Both the position numbers and the translations under genes were made by a program. DNA of 7,997 nt from IMCC26256 sp046081705. Lineage in GTDB: Bacteria; Actinomycetota; Acidimicrobiia; IMCC26256. Of this stretch, positions 1 through 6,462 are shown piece by piece. Position 1 is the stretch's first letter. Every line of letters starts with the position of its first letter. The DNA is taken from contig JBJTWK010000054.1 of assembly GCA_046081705.1 (NCBI GenBank), positions 1 through 7,997 on the forward strand. The letters run 5' to 3'. Under the pieces are notes generated by a model. The model searched no databases. It was not told where the DNA came from and worked only from the letters and a program-made list of their open reading frames with translations.

Positions 1-1
1 C

Positions 2-1087
2 ACGAGCGGCACGACCGGCCGCCCGAAGGGTGCGATCCACACGCACCGCAACGTCGGCGCGCTGCTCGGCCTCACCTTCTTCCACGGGCTGCGCAACCTG
101 CTGCACGATCCGCCGGCCGCCGACGCGGGTCCGAGCGTGCAGCTCGTGTCGAGTCCGCTCTTCCACGTGTCCGGACTCCACACCGGCGCGGTCGCGTTCC
201 TCGTCGGCGGTGTGAAGAGCGTGTGGACGATGGGTCGGTTCGACCCCGTCGTCATCATGCGCCTCATCCAACGTGAGCGTGCGACCCACTGGTCGTTCAC
301 GCCCACGATGCTCCACCGGGTCATCACCCACCCCGAGTTCGGAAACTTCGATCTGTCATCGATCCGCAGCGGCGGCGGCGGCGGGGCGACCTTCTCGCCC
401 GCGCTCATCCGGGCGGCCAAGACCGCGATGCCCCAGCTCTCGACCTCGATGGGTGTGGGGTACGGCCTCACCGAGTGCACGGCGCTCGCCACGCTGAACA
501 GCGGTGCGGAGCTCGACGCGTTCCCGACCGCGGTCGGGCGGCCGCTCCCCACCGTGGAGATCGAGATCCGCGACGAGGACGGTCGCGTGCTGCCCGACGG
601 CGAGGAGGGCGACATCCACGTCCGGGGGCCGAACGTGATGCTCGGGTACTGGAACAAGCCGGAGGAGACCGCGGCCTCGATCCTGCCCGGCCGCTGGCTG
701 CGCACGGGCGACGTCGGGCGTATCGAGGGCGGGCGCCTCCACCTCGCGTCGCGCAAGCGGGACCTCATCATCCGCGGCGGCGAGAACGTGTACCCGGTCG
801 AGATCGAGCAGCGACTCGAGGACCACCCGGCGGTCCACGAGGTGGCCGTGGTCGGTGTCCCGCACGACGACCTCGGCCAGGAGGTCAAGGCCGTCTGCGT
901 GCTCGCCGCGGGTCACACGGCGACGGCCGAGGAACTCACGGCGTGGTGTGCTGACGCGCTGGCCTACTTCAAGGTTCCGGCCCACTTCGAGTTCCGGACC
1001 GAGCCACTGCCGCGCAATGCGACGGGCAAGGTGCTCAAGCACGTGCTCACCGACGCCGGAGCGTCCGACTTCGTCGAGGAGGACTGA
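2..1087 (+). CDS. Acyl-CoA synthetase (AMP-binding, class I adenylate-forming), 5' truncated
   Basis: C-terminal 361 residues of an ATP-dependent carboxylate-CoA ligase, which activates an acid to an acyl-AMP and then transfers it to CoA. The frame is open from the first bases, so the start (probably about 150-170 residues upstream, given a usual length near 500) is outside the window. Visible motifs in order: the phosphate-binding loop TSGTTGRPKG at the very edge, GYGLTEC (A5 core), GYWNKPEET, the ATP-ribose aspartate in RWLRTGDVG, the hinge and A8 region RDLIIRGGENVYPVEIE, and PRNATGKVLK near the C-terminus, whose lysine (codon 1028-1030) is the conserved adenylation lysine. Every core motif seen is intact, so it should be active. 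Substrate (fatty, aromatic or steroid-derived acid) cannot be told. The stop lies one base before the next start, so the two genes are probably co-transcribed. Confidence 0.95.
   Translation, partial: TSGTTGRPKGAIHTHRNVGALLGLTFFHGLRNLLHDPPAADAGPSVQLVSSPLFHVSGLHTGAVAFLVGGVKSVWTMGRFDPVVIMRLIQRERATHWSFTPTMLHRVITHPEFGNFDLSSIRSGGGGGATFSPALIRAAKTAMPQLSTSMGVGYGLTECTALATLNSGAELDAFPTAVGRPLPTVEIEIRDEDGRVLPDGEEGDIHVRGPNVMLGYWNKPEETAASILPGRWLRTGDVGRIEGGRLHLASRKRDLIIRGGENVYPVEIEQRLEDHPAVHEVAVVGVPHDDLGQEVKAVCVLAAGHTATAEELTAWCADALAYFKVPAHFEFRTEPLPRNATGKVLKHVLTDAGASDFVEED
1076..1083 (+). promoter_or_regulatory. Strong ribosome binding site for the isochorismatase-like gene
   Basis: GAGGAGGA lies inside the last codons of the acyl-CoA synthetase, five bases before the GTG at 1089. 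It fixes that GTG as the start and indicates translational coupling between the two genes. Confidence 0.7.
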
Positions 1088-1088
1088 G

Positions 1089-1709
1089 GTGGCCCTCGAC
1101 CTCGTCGATCTCGTCGCCCCCGCCCACACGGCGCTCGTGCTCCAGGAGGTCCAGAACGGCGTCGTCGGTGAGCCGAGTGCGCTGCCGGCCCTCGCCGACG
1201 CCTGCCGGGCGGTCGACCTCGTGGCGCACTGCGCCGCGCTGGCGGGGCGTGCCCGAGCCGTGGGCGTCCCCGTGTTCCACTGCACGGCCGAGACCCGGGA
1301 GGACCTGCGGGGGGCGAACCGCAACGCCCGGCTGTTCATGGGGGTGCTGAAGGCGCCGGTGCGCCTGCTCCCGGGGAGCGCGGCGGTGCAGGTGCCCGAC
1401 GAGATCGGCGTCGCGCCCGAGGACATCGTCCTGCCGCGGTACCACGGGCTCGGCCCGCTCACCGGGACGCAGCTCGACCACCTCCTCCGCAACCTCGGGG
1501 TCACGACGATCGTGGGCGTCGGGGTGAGCGTGAACATCGGCATGACCGACTTCGCGTTCTCCGCCGTGAACCACGGGTACCAGTTCGTCATGCCGCGGGA
1601 CGCGGTCGCCGGGGTGCCGGGCGACTACGCCGATGCGGTCATCGACAACACCTTGGCGCTGGTGACCACGGTCACCACGACGGACGCCGTGCTCACCGCC
1701 TGGGGTTGA
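1089..1709 (+). CDS. Isochorismatase-family (cysteine hydrolase fold) protein lacking the usual catalytic triad
   Basis: 206-residue protein with the layout of the isochorismatase-like hydrolase superfamily: first strand ALVLQEVQNG (residues 15-24), GVPVFHC (59-65), TGTQLDHLLRNLGV (125-138), GVGVSVNIGM (143-152), NHGYQFVMPRDAVAG (161-175) and the C-terminal VTTVTTTDAVLTAW. Length is normal for the family. Active members use Asp, Lys and Cys. Here the Asp of the usual DxQN motif aligns with Glu20, the Lys before the substrate loop with Arg117, and the nucleophilic Cys of the (S/T)NxCV motif with Gly151. The gene is otherwise intact with a strong ribosome binding site, so it is not an obvious pseudogene. 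It may be a non-hydrolytic binding protein or use different chemistry. I recall similar triad-less members in actinobacteria, but this needs an alignment. GTG start chosen from the ribosome binding site and one-base spacing to the upstream stop. Confidence 0.88.
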   Translation: MALDLVDLVAPAHTALVLQEVQNGVVGEPSALPALADACRAVDLVAHCAALAGRARAVGVPVFHCTAETREDLRGANRNARLFMGVLKAPVRLLPGSAAVQVPDEIGVAPEDIVLPRYHGLGPLTGTQLDHLLRNLGVTTIVGVGVSVNIGMTDFAFSAVNHGYQFVMPRDAVAGVPGDYADAVIDNTLALVTTVTTTDAVLTAWG

Positions 1710-1714
1710 GGGTT

Positions 1715-1731
1715 CCTGACGGACCGTCAGG
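1715..1731. promoter_or_regulatory. Perfect 17-bp palindrome, candidate TetR-type operator
   Basis: CCTGACGGACCGTCAGG is an 8+1+8 perfect inverted repeat in the short gap between the isochorismatase-like gene and the amidohydrolase. It abuts a TAGGGT -10 element at 1732-1737. A one-base loop makes it a poor RNA hairpin but a good site for a dimeric regulator. Size and symmetry resemble operators of TetR-family repressors; the regulator is not in the window. Confidence 0.6.
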
Positions 1732-1737
1732 TAGGGT
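1732..1737 (+). promoter_or_regulatory. Candidate -10 element upstream of the amidohydrolase
   Basis: TAGGGT fits the TANNNT -10 pattern of high-GC actinobacteria and lies directly beside the 17-bp palindrome. Transcription would begin near 1744, giving a leader of about 27 bases to the ATG at 1771. No good -35 is seen: TTGAGG at 1706-1711 would give a 20-base spacer. The same 8-mer GTAGGGTG occurs at the promoter near 7784. Confidence 0.45.
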
Positions 1738-1758
1738 GCCGAGGACCTCGTGGCCATC

Positions 1759-1764
1759 AGGGAG
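1759..1764 (+). promoter_or_regulatory. Ribosome binding site deciding the amidohydrolase start
   Basis: AGGGAG ends six bases before the ATG at 1771. It favours that ATG over the in-frame GTG at 1750, which lies upstream of this site. Confidence 0.55.
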
Positions 1765-1770
1765 CACGCC

Positions 1771-2988
1771 ATGTACGACGAGACCACCTTCCCGAGGATC
1801 ATCTCGGTCGATGACCACATCATGGAGCCGCCGAACGTCTGGCAGGACCGGCTCCCCGAGAAGTTCAAGGCGACGGGCCCGCGCATGGTGCGCCAGAAGG
1901 TCGCCGACATGCAGTTCGTCGGCGGCGTGTTCTCCTACCGCGAGGCGGGTGAGCACGAGGAGGGCACCTGGTGCGACTGGTGGTACATCGAGGACCTCCG
2001 GTACCCCCTGACCCGTGTGATGGCGGCCGCGGGGTACTCCCGCGAGGAGGTCACCATCAGCCCGATCACCATGGAGGACATGCGTGCGGGCTGCTGGGAC
2101 CAGACCGCCCGCCTCGCCGACATGGACGTCAACCACGTCGAGGCCTCCCTCTGCTTCCCGACCTTCCCGCGGTTCTGCGGCCAGACCTTCAAGGAGCGCG
2201 AGGACAAGGTCCTGGCCGATCTCTGCGTGAAGGCCTACAACGACTGGATGTTCGACGAGTGGTGCGCCGGCACCGGCGGTCGCCTCATCCCGCTGCCGAT
2301 CATCCAACTCTGGGATGCGGAACTCGCGGCGGCCGAGGTCCGTCGCAACGCCGCCCGCGGCGGTCGAGCCGTCGCCTTCACCGAGATCCCGGCGTTCCTC
2401 GGCCTGCCGTCGATCCACGACCCGGGCGGGTTCTGGGACCCGTTCTTCCGGGCCTGCGATGAGACCGGCACCGTCGTGTGCATGCATATCGGGTCCTCGT
2501 CCAAGATGCCGTCGACGAGCCCGGACGCACCTGCGGCCGTGGGTTCCACGCTCACCTACATGAACGCGGCCATGTCGATGACCGACTACCTCATGTCGGG
2601 CCTGTTCGAGCGCTTCCCCAACCTCACGCTCGCCTACTCCGAGGGCCAGATCGGGTGGATTCCGTACATCCTCGAGCGCGCCGACAAGGTGTGGGAGGAG
2701 AACCGCGGGTGGGGCGGCGTGGCCGACAAGGTCCTGCGTCCGCCGTCCGAGTACTACCGGGAGCACATCTACGGCTGCTTCTTCGACGACGTCCACGGCA
2801 TCAAGAACCTCGACGCGATCGGGGTCGACAACGTCACGTTCGAGACCGACTACCCGCACTCGGACTCCACGTGGCCGCACTCGCTCAAGGTCGCGATGGA
2901 CATCCTCGCCGGGCTCGACGACGAGACGATCTACAAGATCGTGCGCGGGAACGCCATCCGGATGCTCGACCTGCCCTTCGACCGATAG
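1771..2988 (+). CDS. Amidohydrolase family protein (amidohydrolase_2 / ACMSD-like TIM barrel)
   Basis: 405-residue metal-dependent hydrolase or decarboxylase of the amidohydrolase_2 superfamily. The N-terminal metal-site region reads ISVDDHIMEPP (residues 11-21, with His16 and Glu19), followed by ARLADMDVNHVEASLCFPTF, the barrel histidine in CMHIG (His239), AYSEGQIGWIPYILERAD, and the late metal/catalytic aspartate in FETDYPHSDSTW (Asp360). This combination is typical of a subfamily common in actinobacterial catabolic clusters; the substrate is unknown to me. I prefer ATG 1771 because AGGGAG sits six bases upstream and a -10 element gives a sensible leader. An in-frame GTG at 1750 (seven residues longer) is the alternative, but it would leave almost no leader. 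It may have its own regulated promoter at the palindrome just upstream, and it converges on the minus-strand gene 40 bases downstream. Confidence 0.92.
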   Translation: MYDETTFPRIISVDDHIMEPPNVWQDRLPEKFKATGPRMVRQKVADMQFVGGVFSYREAGEHEEGTWCDWWYIEDLRYPLTRVMAAAGYSREEVTISPITMEDMRAGCWDQTARLADMDVNHVEASLCFPTFPRFCGQTFKEREDKVLADLCVKAYNDWMFDEWCAGTGGRLIPLPIIQLWDAELAAAEVRRNAARGGRAVAFTEIPAFLGLPSIHDPGGFWDPFFRACDETGTVVCMHIGSSSKMPSTSPDAPAAVGSTLTYMNAAMSMTDYLMSGLFERFPNLTLAYSEGQIGWIPYILERADKVWEENRGWGGVADKVLRPPSEYYREHIYGCFFDDVHGIKNLDAIGVDNVTFETDYPHSDSTWPHSLKVAMDILAGLDDETIYKIVRGNAIRMLDLPFDR

Positions 2989-2996
2989 GGCGTCAC

Positions 2997-3022
2997 CGCC
3001 GGATCCGGCCGACCGACCGGCG
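2997..3022. terminator. Possible bidirectional GC hairpin between convergent genes
   Basis: In the 40-base gap between the convergent stops, CGCCGG (2997-3002) pairs with CCGGCG (3017-3022) around a 14-base loop. A 12-bp palindrome GCCGGATCCGGC overlaps the left arm. There is no T-tract, so intrinsic termination is uncertain and such repeats arise easily in GC-rich DNA. Confidence 0.25.
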
Positions 3023-3028
3023 CAGCGC

Positions 3029-3910
3029 TCAGTCGATGAGGGCCGGCGCGAGGCGCCGCCACGCGTCGAGCGGGAGTCCCGTGAACTCGGGTGTCAGCAC
3101 CTGGACGCACACGTGGTCGGCCCCGGCGTCGCGGTGCTCCCGGACGCGGGCGGCGATCGTCGCCTCGTCCCCCCACACGGTGATCGCGTCGACGAGCCGA
3201 TCCGACCCGCCGTCGGCGAAGTCGTCCTCGGACCAGCCGAGCCGCACGAGGTTGTTCGTGTAGTTGGGCAGACCGAGGTACATCGCCATGGCCCCGCGCG
3301 CCGTGGCCCGTGCGGTCGTCGGATCGGTGTCGAGGACGGCCATCTGCTCGACGTACAGCCCGGCGTCGGGTCCCATCGTGCTGCGGGCGAGCGCCGTGTG
3401 TTCGACCGGGACGAAGTAGGGGTGTGCCCCCTCGGCCCGGGTCGCAGCGAGCTCGAGCATCCGGGGGCCGAGCGCCGCGAGCACCCGATGGGTCGGCGTG
3501 GTCGGCGGGGTCGCGAGGTAGAAGCCCACATCCATGCCGTCGAGGTACGCGCGCATCGTGGCGAGCGGCGGGCCGTACGTCTGGCCGCGCAGTCCCTCCA
3601 CCGCGGACTGGTGGCTCACGCCGATGCCGAGTAGGAACCGCTCGGGGAACGCCTCGGTGACCGAGTTCTGTGCGCAGGCCATGGAGAGCGGGTCACGGGA
3701 GTAGATGTTGGCGATGCCGGTCGCGAGCACGATGCGCTCGGTCGCCTCGAGGAGCAGTGCGCTCGACACGAACGGGTCCCGTCCGGCCATCTCGGGGATC
3801 CAGATCGCGCCGTACCCCAGTTCCTCCATCTCGGCCGCCACCTCCTGGGACCGGGCCATGGGGATGTGGTCCAGCGCGTGGGTCCAGAGGCCGATCGGGG
3901 TGAGGTCCAT
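3029..3910 (-). CDS. LLM-class oxidoreductase, TIGR03620-like, probably F420-dependent
   Basis: 293-residue luciferase-like (TIM-barrel) oxidoreductase, probably using coenzyme F420. Landmarks: IGLWTHALDH (residues 6-15), ELEs-type segment MEELGYGAIWIPE (28-40), ATGIANIYSRDP (63-74), RFLLGIGVSHQS (91-102), LAALGPRMLELAA (145-156), GAHPYFVPVEHTALAR (161-176), LPNYTNNLVRLG (214-225) and the C-terminal DAGADHVCVQVL (261-272). These match my memory of the TIGR03620 family along nearly its whole length. Start ATG at 3910 was chosen because the family begins there and a TACCAT -10 lies seven bases upstream, which would give a leaderless mRNA; no ribosome binding site is visible. It is transcribed divergently from the aldehyde dehydrogenase operon. 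The frame stays open upstream, antisense to the dehydrogenase, but that extension is not coding-like. Substrate unknown. Confidence 0.93.
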   Translation of the reverse strand: MDLTPIGLWTHALDHIPMARSQEVAAEMEELGYGAIWIPEMAGRDPFVSSALLLEATERIVLATGIANIYSRDPLSMACAQNSVTEAFPERFLLGIGVSHQSAVEGLRGQTYGPPLATMRAYLDGMDVGFYLATPPTTPTHRVLAALGPRMLELAATRAEGAHPYFVPVEHTALARSTMGPDAGLYVEQMAVLDTDPTTARATARGAMAMYLGLPNYTNNLVRLGWSEDDFADGGSDRLVDAITVWGDEATIAARVREHRDAGADHVCVQVLTPEFTGLPLDAWRRLAPALID

Positions 3911-3917
3911 GGCTGCG

Positions 3918-3923
3918 ATGGTA
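3918..3923 (-). promoter_or_regulatory. Candidate -10 element giving a leaderless transcript
   Basis: On the minus strand TACCAT (TANNNT type) ends seven bases before the ATG at 3910, so transcription could start at the A of the start codon. No -35 box is convincing. The absence of a Shine-Dalgarno sequence agrees with a leaderless mRNA. Confidence 0.4.
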
Positions 3924-3929
3924 GGGAGG

Positions 3930-3943
3930 CGCCGGACCCGGCG
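3930..3943. repeat. Short inverted repeat between divergent -10 elements
   Basis: CGCCGG-AC-CCGGCG, a 6+2+6 inverted repeat, lies in the 126-base divergent intergenic region between the minus-strand -10 (3918-3923) and the plus-strand candidate -10 (3962-3967). It could be an operator shared by both directions, but its all-G/C arms make chance occurrence likely. Confidence 0.3.
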
Positions 3944-3961
3944 GCGGAATGGCACGCGTCC

Positions 3962-3967
3962 TACGAT
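3962..3967 (+). promoter_or_regulatory. Candidate -10 element for the aldehyde dehydrogenase operon
   Basis: TACGAT fits TANNNT; transcription would start near 3974, leaving a leader of about 63 bases before the GTG at 4037. No clear -35 is seen. The nearest ribosome-binding-like sequence, AAGGGA at 4020-4025, is 11 bases from the start, which is rather far. Confidence 0.3.
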
Positions 3968-4036
3968 GCCGTCCCCGCTCCGCTCTGAAGGATCACCCCG
4001 GACGCCGTCCGCACACACGAAGGGACCCGACCGGCC

Positions 4037-5515
4037 GTGACCACGACCCTCTCCGGCGACTCCGAGTACCGCCTCCTCATCGGGGGCGAGTTCCAGGCCG
4101 GGGGCGACGGCACCTACGACGTCATCAACCCCGCCACCGAGGAGGTCGTGGGGGCGGCTCCGGAGGCGTCGGTGGCCCAGGCGCAGGCCGCGGCCGCCGC
4201 CGCCCGGGGCGCCTTCGACGCCTGGTCGCGCACGAGTCCGAAGGAGCGGGGCGCGCTGCTCCAGGCCGCGGCCGACCGGCTCCGGGAGCGGCAGGCCGAG
4301 TTCGTGCCGCTCGTCATCGCGGAGACCGGGTGCACCGCGACCGTCGGCCGCACGATGCAGGTGCCCCAGGCGGCCACCCGGTTCGAGCGCTACGCGGCCG
4401 GGGCACTCGAGCCGAGCGTCATCCCGTTGCCGCCCCAGGAGATGCCTGCGACGGCCCTCGCACCGGGTGGCCTCATCGGCGCGCTGGCCCGGCGGCAGCC
4501 GGTCGGCGTGGTGGCCTGCATCACGTCGTACAACTTCCCGATCGTGAACATGGTCGGCAAGATCGCCCCGGCGCTCGCCATGGGCAACACGGTGGTCGTG
4601 CGCCCCGCCGGCCAGGACCCGCTCGCCGTGGTCGAACTCGTCAACCTCATGCACGAGGTCGGGTTCCCGGAGGGTGTCGTCAACGTGGTCACCGGTTCGA
4701 CGCCCGCCACCGGCGAGGCGCTCGTCGAGTCGCCCGACGTCGACATGGTGTCCTTCACCGGCAGCACCGGGGTGGGCAGGCGCATCGGCGAGGTCGCCGG
4801 ACGCACGATGAAGCGCCAACTCCTCGAACTCGGGGGCAAGGGCGCGGCGCTCGTCCTCGAGGATGCCGATCCCCGGACGGCGATCGGCATGATCTCGTCG
4901 GTGTGGTCCTTCCACTCCGGGCAGATCTGCACCGCGCCGACCCGGGCCATCGTGCACCGGTCGATCTACGACCAGGTGGTCGAGGGCCTCGGGGCCGCCG
5001 CGGGCCGCCTGGCCGTCGGTGACCCGCTCGACCGGGCCACGGTCGTGGGTCCGGTCATCACCGAGGCGCATCGCGCCCGGATCGAGGGCTACATCGCCGC
5101 CGGTCGCGAGGAGGGCGGATCGGTCGTCGTCGGCGGCGGTCGGCCGGAGCACATGGAGCGGGGCTGGTACGTGGAGCCGACCCTCATCGCCGAGTGTCGG
5201 CCCGGCATGCGGGTCGTGCAGGAGGAGATCTTCGGTCCCGTCATCGTGGTCGTGCCCTTCGACGACGAGGACGAGGGCATCGCGATCGCCAACGGCACCG
5301 AGTTCGGTCTCTACGACTACGTGTTCTCGAAGGACTCCGGTCGGGCGATGCGGGTGAGCCGCCGGATGCGGGCGGGCAACGTCGGCCTCAACACCGTGCA
5401 GCGCAACCACGAGACGCCGTTCGGTGGCACGAAGTCCTCGGGTGTCGGTCGGGACGGCGGATCGTTCGGCCTCCACGCCTACACCGAACTGCAGTCGGTG
5501 GTCTGGCCGGGATGA
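4037..5515 (+). CDS. Aldehyde dehydrogenase family protein (NAD(P)+-dependent)
   Basis: 492-residue dehydrogenase, normal family length, expected to oxidise an aldehyde to its acid with NAD(P)+ in the cytoplasm. Catalytic residues are present: Asn166 in TSYNFP, Glu264 in LELGGK, the nucleophile Cys298 in SGQICTAPTR, and Glu397 in EEIFGPV. SFTGSTGVG is the cofactor-binding turn. One deviation: the lysine of the usual VVKPSEQTP cofactor motif (Lys192 in ALDH2 numbering) is Arg189 in VVRPAGQDP, which may alter NAD versus NADP binding. Begins at GTG 4037; no earlier in-frame start is better supported. Its stop overlaps the next ATG (ATGA), so it heads an operon with two luciferase-family enzymes. 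That pairing suggests it handles an aldehyde made or consumed by one of them, but the substrate is not readable. Confidence 0.95.
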   Translation: MTTTLSGDSEYRLLIGGEFQAGGDGTYDVINPATEEVVGAAPEASVAQAQAAAAAARGAFDAWSRTSPKERGALLQAAADRLRERQAEFVPLVIAETGCTATVGRTMQVPQAATRFERYAAGALEPSVIPLPPQEMPATALAPGGLIGALARRQPVGVVACITSYNFPIVNMVGKIAPALAMGNTVVVRPAGQDPLAVVELVNLMHEVGFPEGVVNVVTGSTPATGEALVESPDVDMVSFTGSTGVGRRIGEVAGRTMKRQLLELGGKGAALVLEDADPRTAIGMISSVWSFHSGQICTAPTRAIVHRSIYDQVVEGLGAAAGRLAVGDPLDRATVVGPVITEAHRARIEGYIAAGREEGGSVVVGGGRPEHMERGWYVEPTLIAECRPGMRVVQEEIFGPVIVVVPFDDEDEGIAIANGTEFGLYDYVFSKDSGRAMRVSRRMRAGNVGLNTVQRNHETPFGGTKSSGVGRDGGSFGLHAYTELQSVVWPG

Positions 5516-6462
5516 CGGCGCCGCAGGACACCGTCCAGGTCATCCCCGAGGGGCGACTCGCCTACGGGATGCAGTTGCCGACCGTTGCGCTCAGCACGAT
5601 GGTGGCCGCGCCCTGGGAGCACGAGGCCGGCACCGCCGAACTCCTCGCCGCCGCACAGGCCGCTGACCGGGCCGGGTTCTTCTACGTGGCGGTCTGCGAC
5701 CACATCGTGATCCCGCGCGACAAGGCCGAGACGATGTCGACGACCTGGTTCCACCCGGCCGCGACGCTCGCGTGGGTCGCAGGGCAGACCGAACGGGTGA
5801 ACCTCCTCACGAACGTCTACGTGCCCGCCTACCGGCACCCACTCGAGTCGGCGAAGATGTTTGCGACGCTCGACGCGCTCTCGGGCGGCCGGGTGATCCT
5901 CGGCGTCGGCGCCGGGCACGTCGAGGGCGAGTTCGACGCCCTCGGCCTCGACTTCGCCCGTCGGGGCGAGGAGACCAACGACGCCATCGACGCGATCGTC
6001 GAGGCCTGGTCGCACGAGTACGTCGGCGACGTCGGCGCGCGGCCGCGCCCCGTCCGTCAGCCCCGGCCGCCGGTGTGGGTCGGGGGGTCGAGTGCGCCGG
6101 CCATGCGCCGGGTCGCCGAGCGCGGTGACGGGTGGATCCCGCAGGGCACCCCGCGCCGCAAGATGCCGGAGTCGATCGCCTACATCCTCGAGCACCGCGA
6201 TCGGGTCCGGCCGGGTCGTCCGCTCGAGCTCGGCGTCATCACCGAGGCGATCCACGTGGGCACGCCGCGCGAGGAGCAGCCGCGGTGGGTGCTGCACGGC
6301 GAGCCGGAGGCGATCGCCGAGTCCTTGAACGAGTACGGCGACATGGGCGTCTCCCATCTCCAGATCCGGTTCGTGGCCGAGGACTGCGCCGAGCTCGTCG
6401 ACCAGATGGAGCGGTTCGGGGCCGAGGTCGGCCCGCTGCTGCGGCGGCCGGTGTCCCGATGA
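5512..6462 (+). CDS. LLM-class oxidoreductase, TIGR03619-like, probably F420-dependent
   Basis: 316-residue luciferase-like TIM-barrel protein. Landmarks: LAYGMQLPT near the N-terminus (residues 16-24), FYVAVCDHIVIP with Cys62-Asp63-His64, HPAATLAWVAGQTERVNLLTNVYV, then LSGGRVILGVGAGHVEGEFDALG (about residues 122-145), RRGEETNDAI, PPVWVGGSSAPAMRRVAERGDGW and the C-terminal GVSHLQIRF. The set and spacing fit the TIGR03619 (Rv2161c-type) F420-dependent family. The ATG overlaps the aldehyde dehydrogenase stop by ATGA and no strong ribosome binding site is seen, so translation is probably coupled. Its own stop overlaps the next ATG in the same way. The substrate is unknown; it is a different subfamily from both other luciferase-like proteins in the window. 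Confidence 0.93.
   Translation: MTAPQDTVQVIPEGRLAYGMQLPTVALSTMVAAPWEHEAGTAELLAAAQAADRAGFFYVAVCDHIVIPRDKAETMSTTWFHPAATLAWVAGQTERVNLLTNVYVPAYRHPLESAKMFATLDALSGGRVILGVGAGHVEGEFDALGLDFARRGEETNDAIDAIVEAWSHEYVGDVGARPRPVRQPRPPVWVGGSSAPAMRRVAERGDGWIPQGTPRRKMPESIAYILEHRDRVRPGRPLELGVITEAIHVGTPREEQPRWVLHGEPEAIAESLNEYGDMGVSHLQIRFVAEDCAELVDQMERFGAEVGPLLRRPVSR

Noticed and set aside
361..390. GGC-rich run (poly-glycine, SGGGGGATF) as a repeat element
   Set aside because: It encodes the conserved glycine-rich loop of acyl-CoA synthetases and is in frame; not an independent repeat.
1715..1731. Palindrome as a transcription terminator for the isochorismatase-like gene
   Set aside because: A one-base loop cannot close a stable hairpin without opening the stem and no T-tract follows; operator is the better reading.
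1750..1752. GTG as the amidohydrolase start (412 residues)
   Set aside because: It would lie about six bases from the predicted transcription start, and AGGGAG is well placed for the ATG at 1771. It is not excluded.
356..2880. Long minus-strand open frames opposite the acyl-CoA synthetase, isochorismatase-like gene and amidohydrolase
   Set aside because: Composition is low-complexity Arg/Gly/Ala/Val/His and no motif is seen; they are artefacts of few stop codons in GC-rich DNA.
3911..5476. Minus-strand open frame continuing upstream of the 3029-3910 gene, antisense to the aldehyde dehydrogenase (together 815 codons)
   Set aside because: The stretch is rich in Arg, His, Gly and Asp with no recognisable domain, as expected for the antisense of a GC-rich gene. 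Family homology begins at the ATG at 3910, and the plus strand carries an intact aldehyde dehydrogenase.
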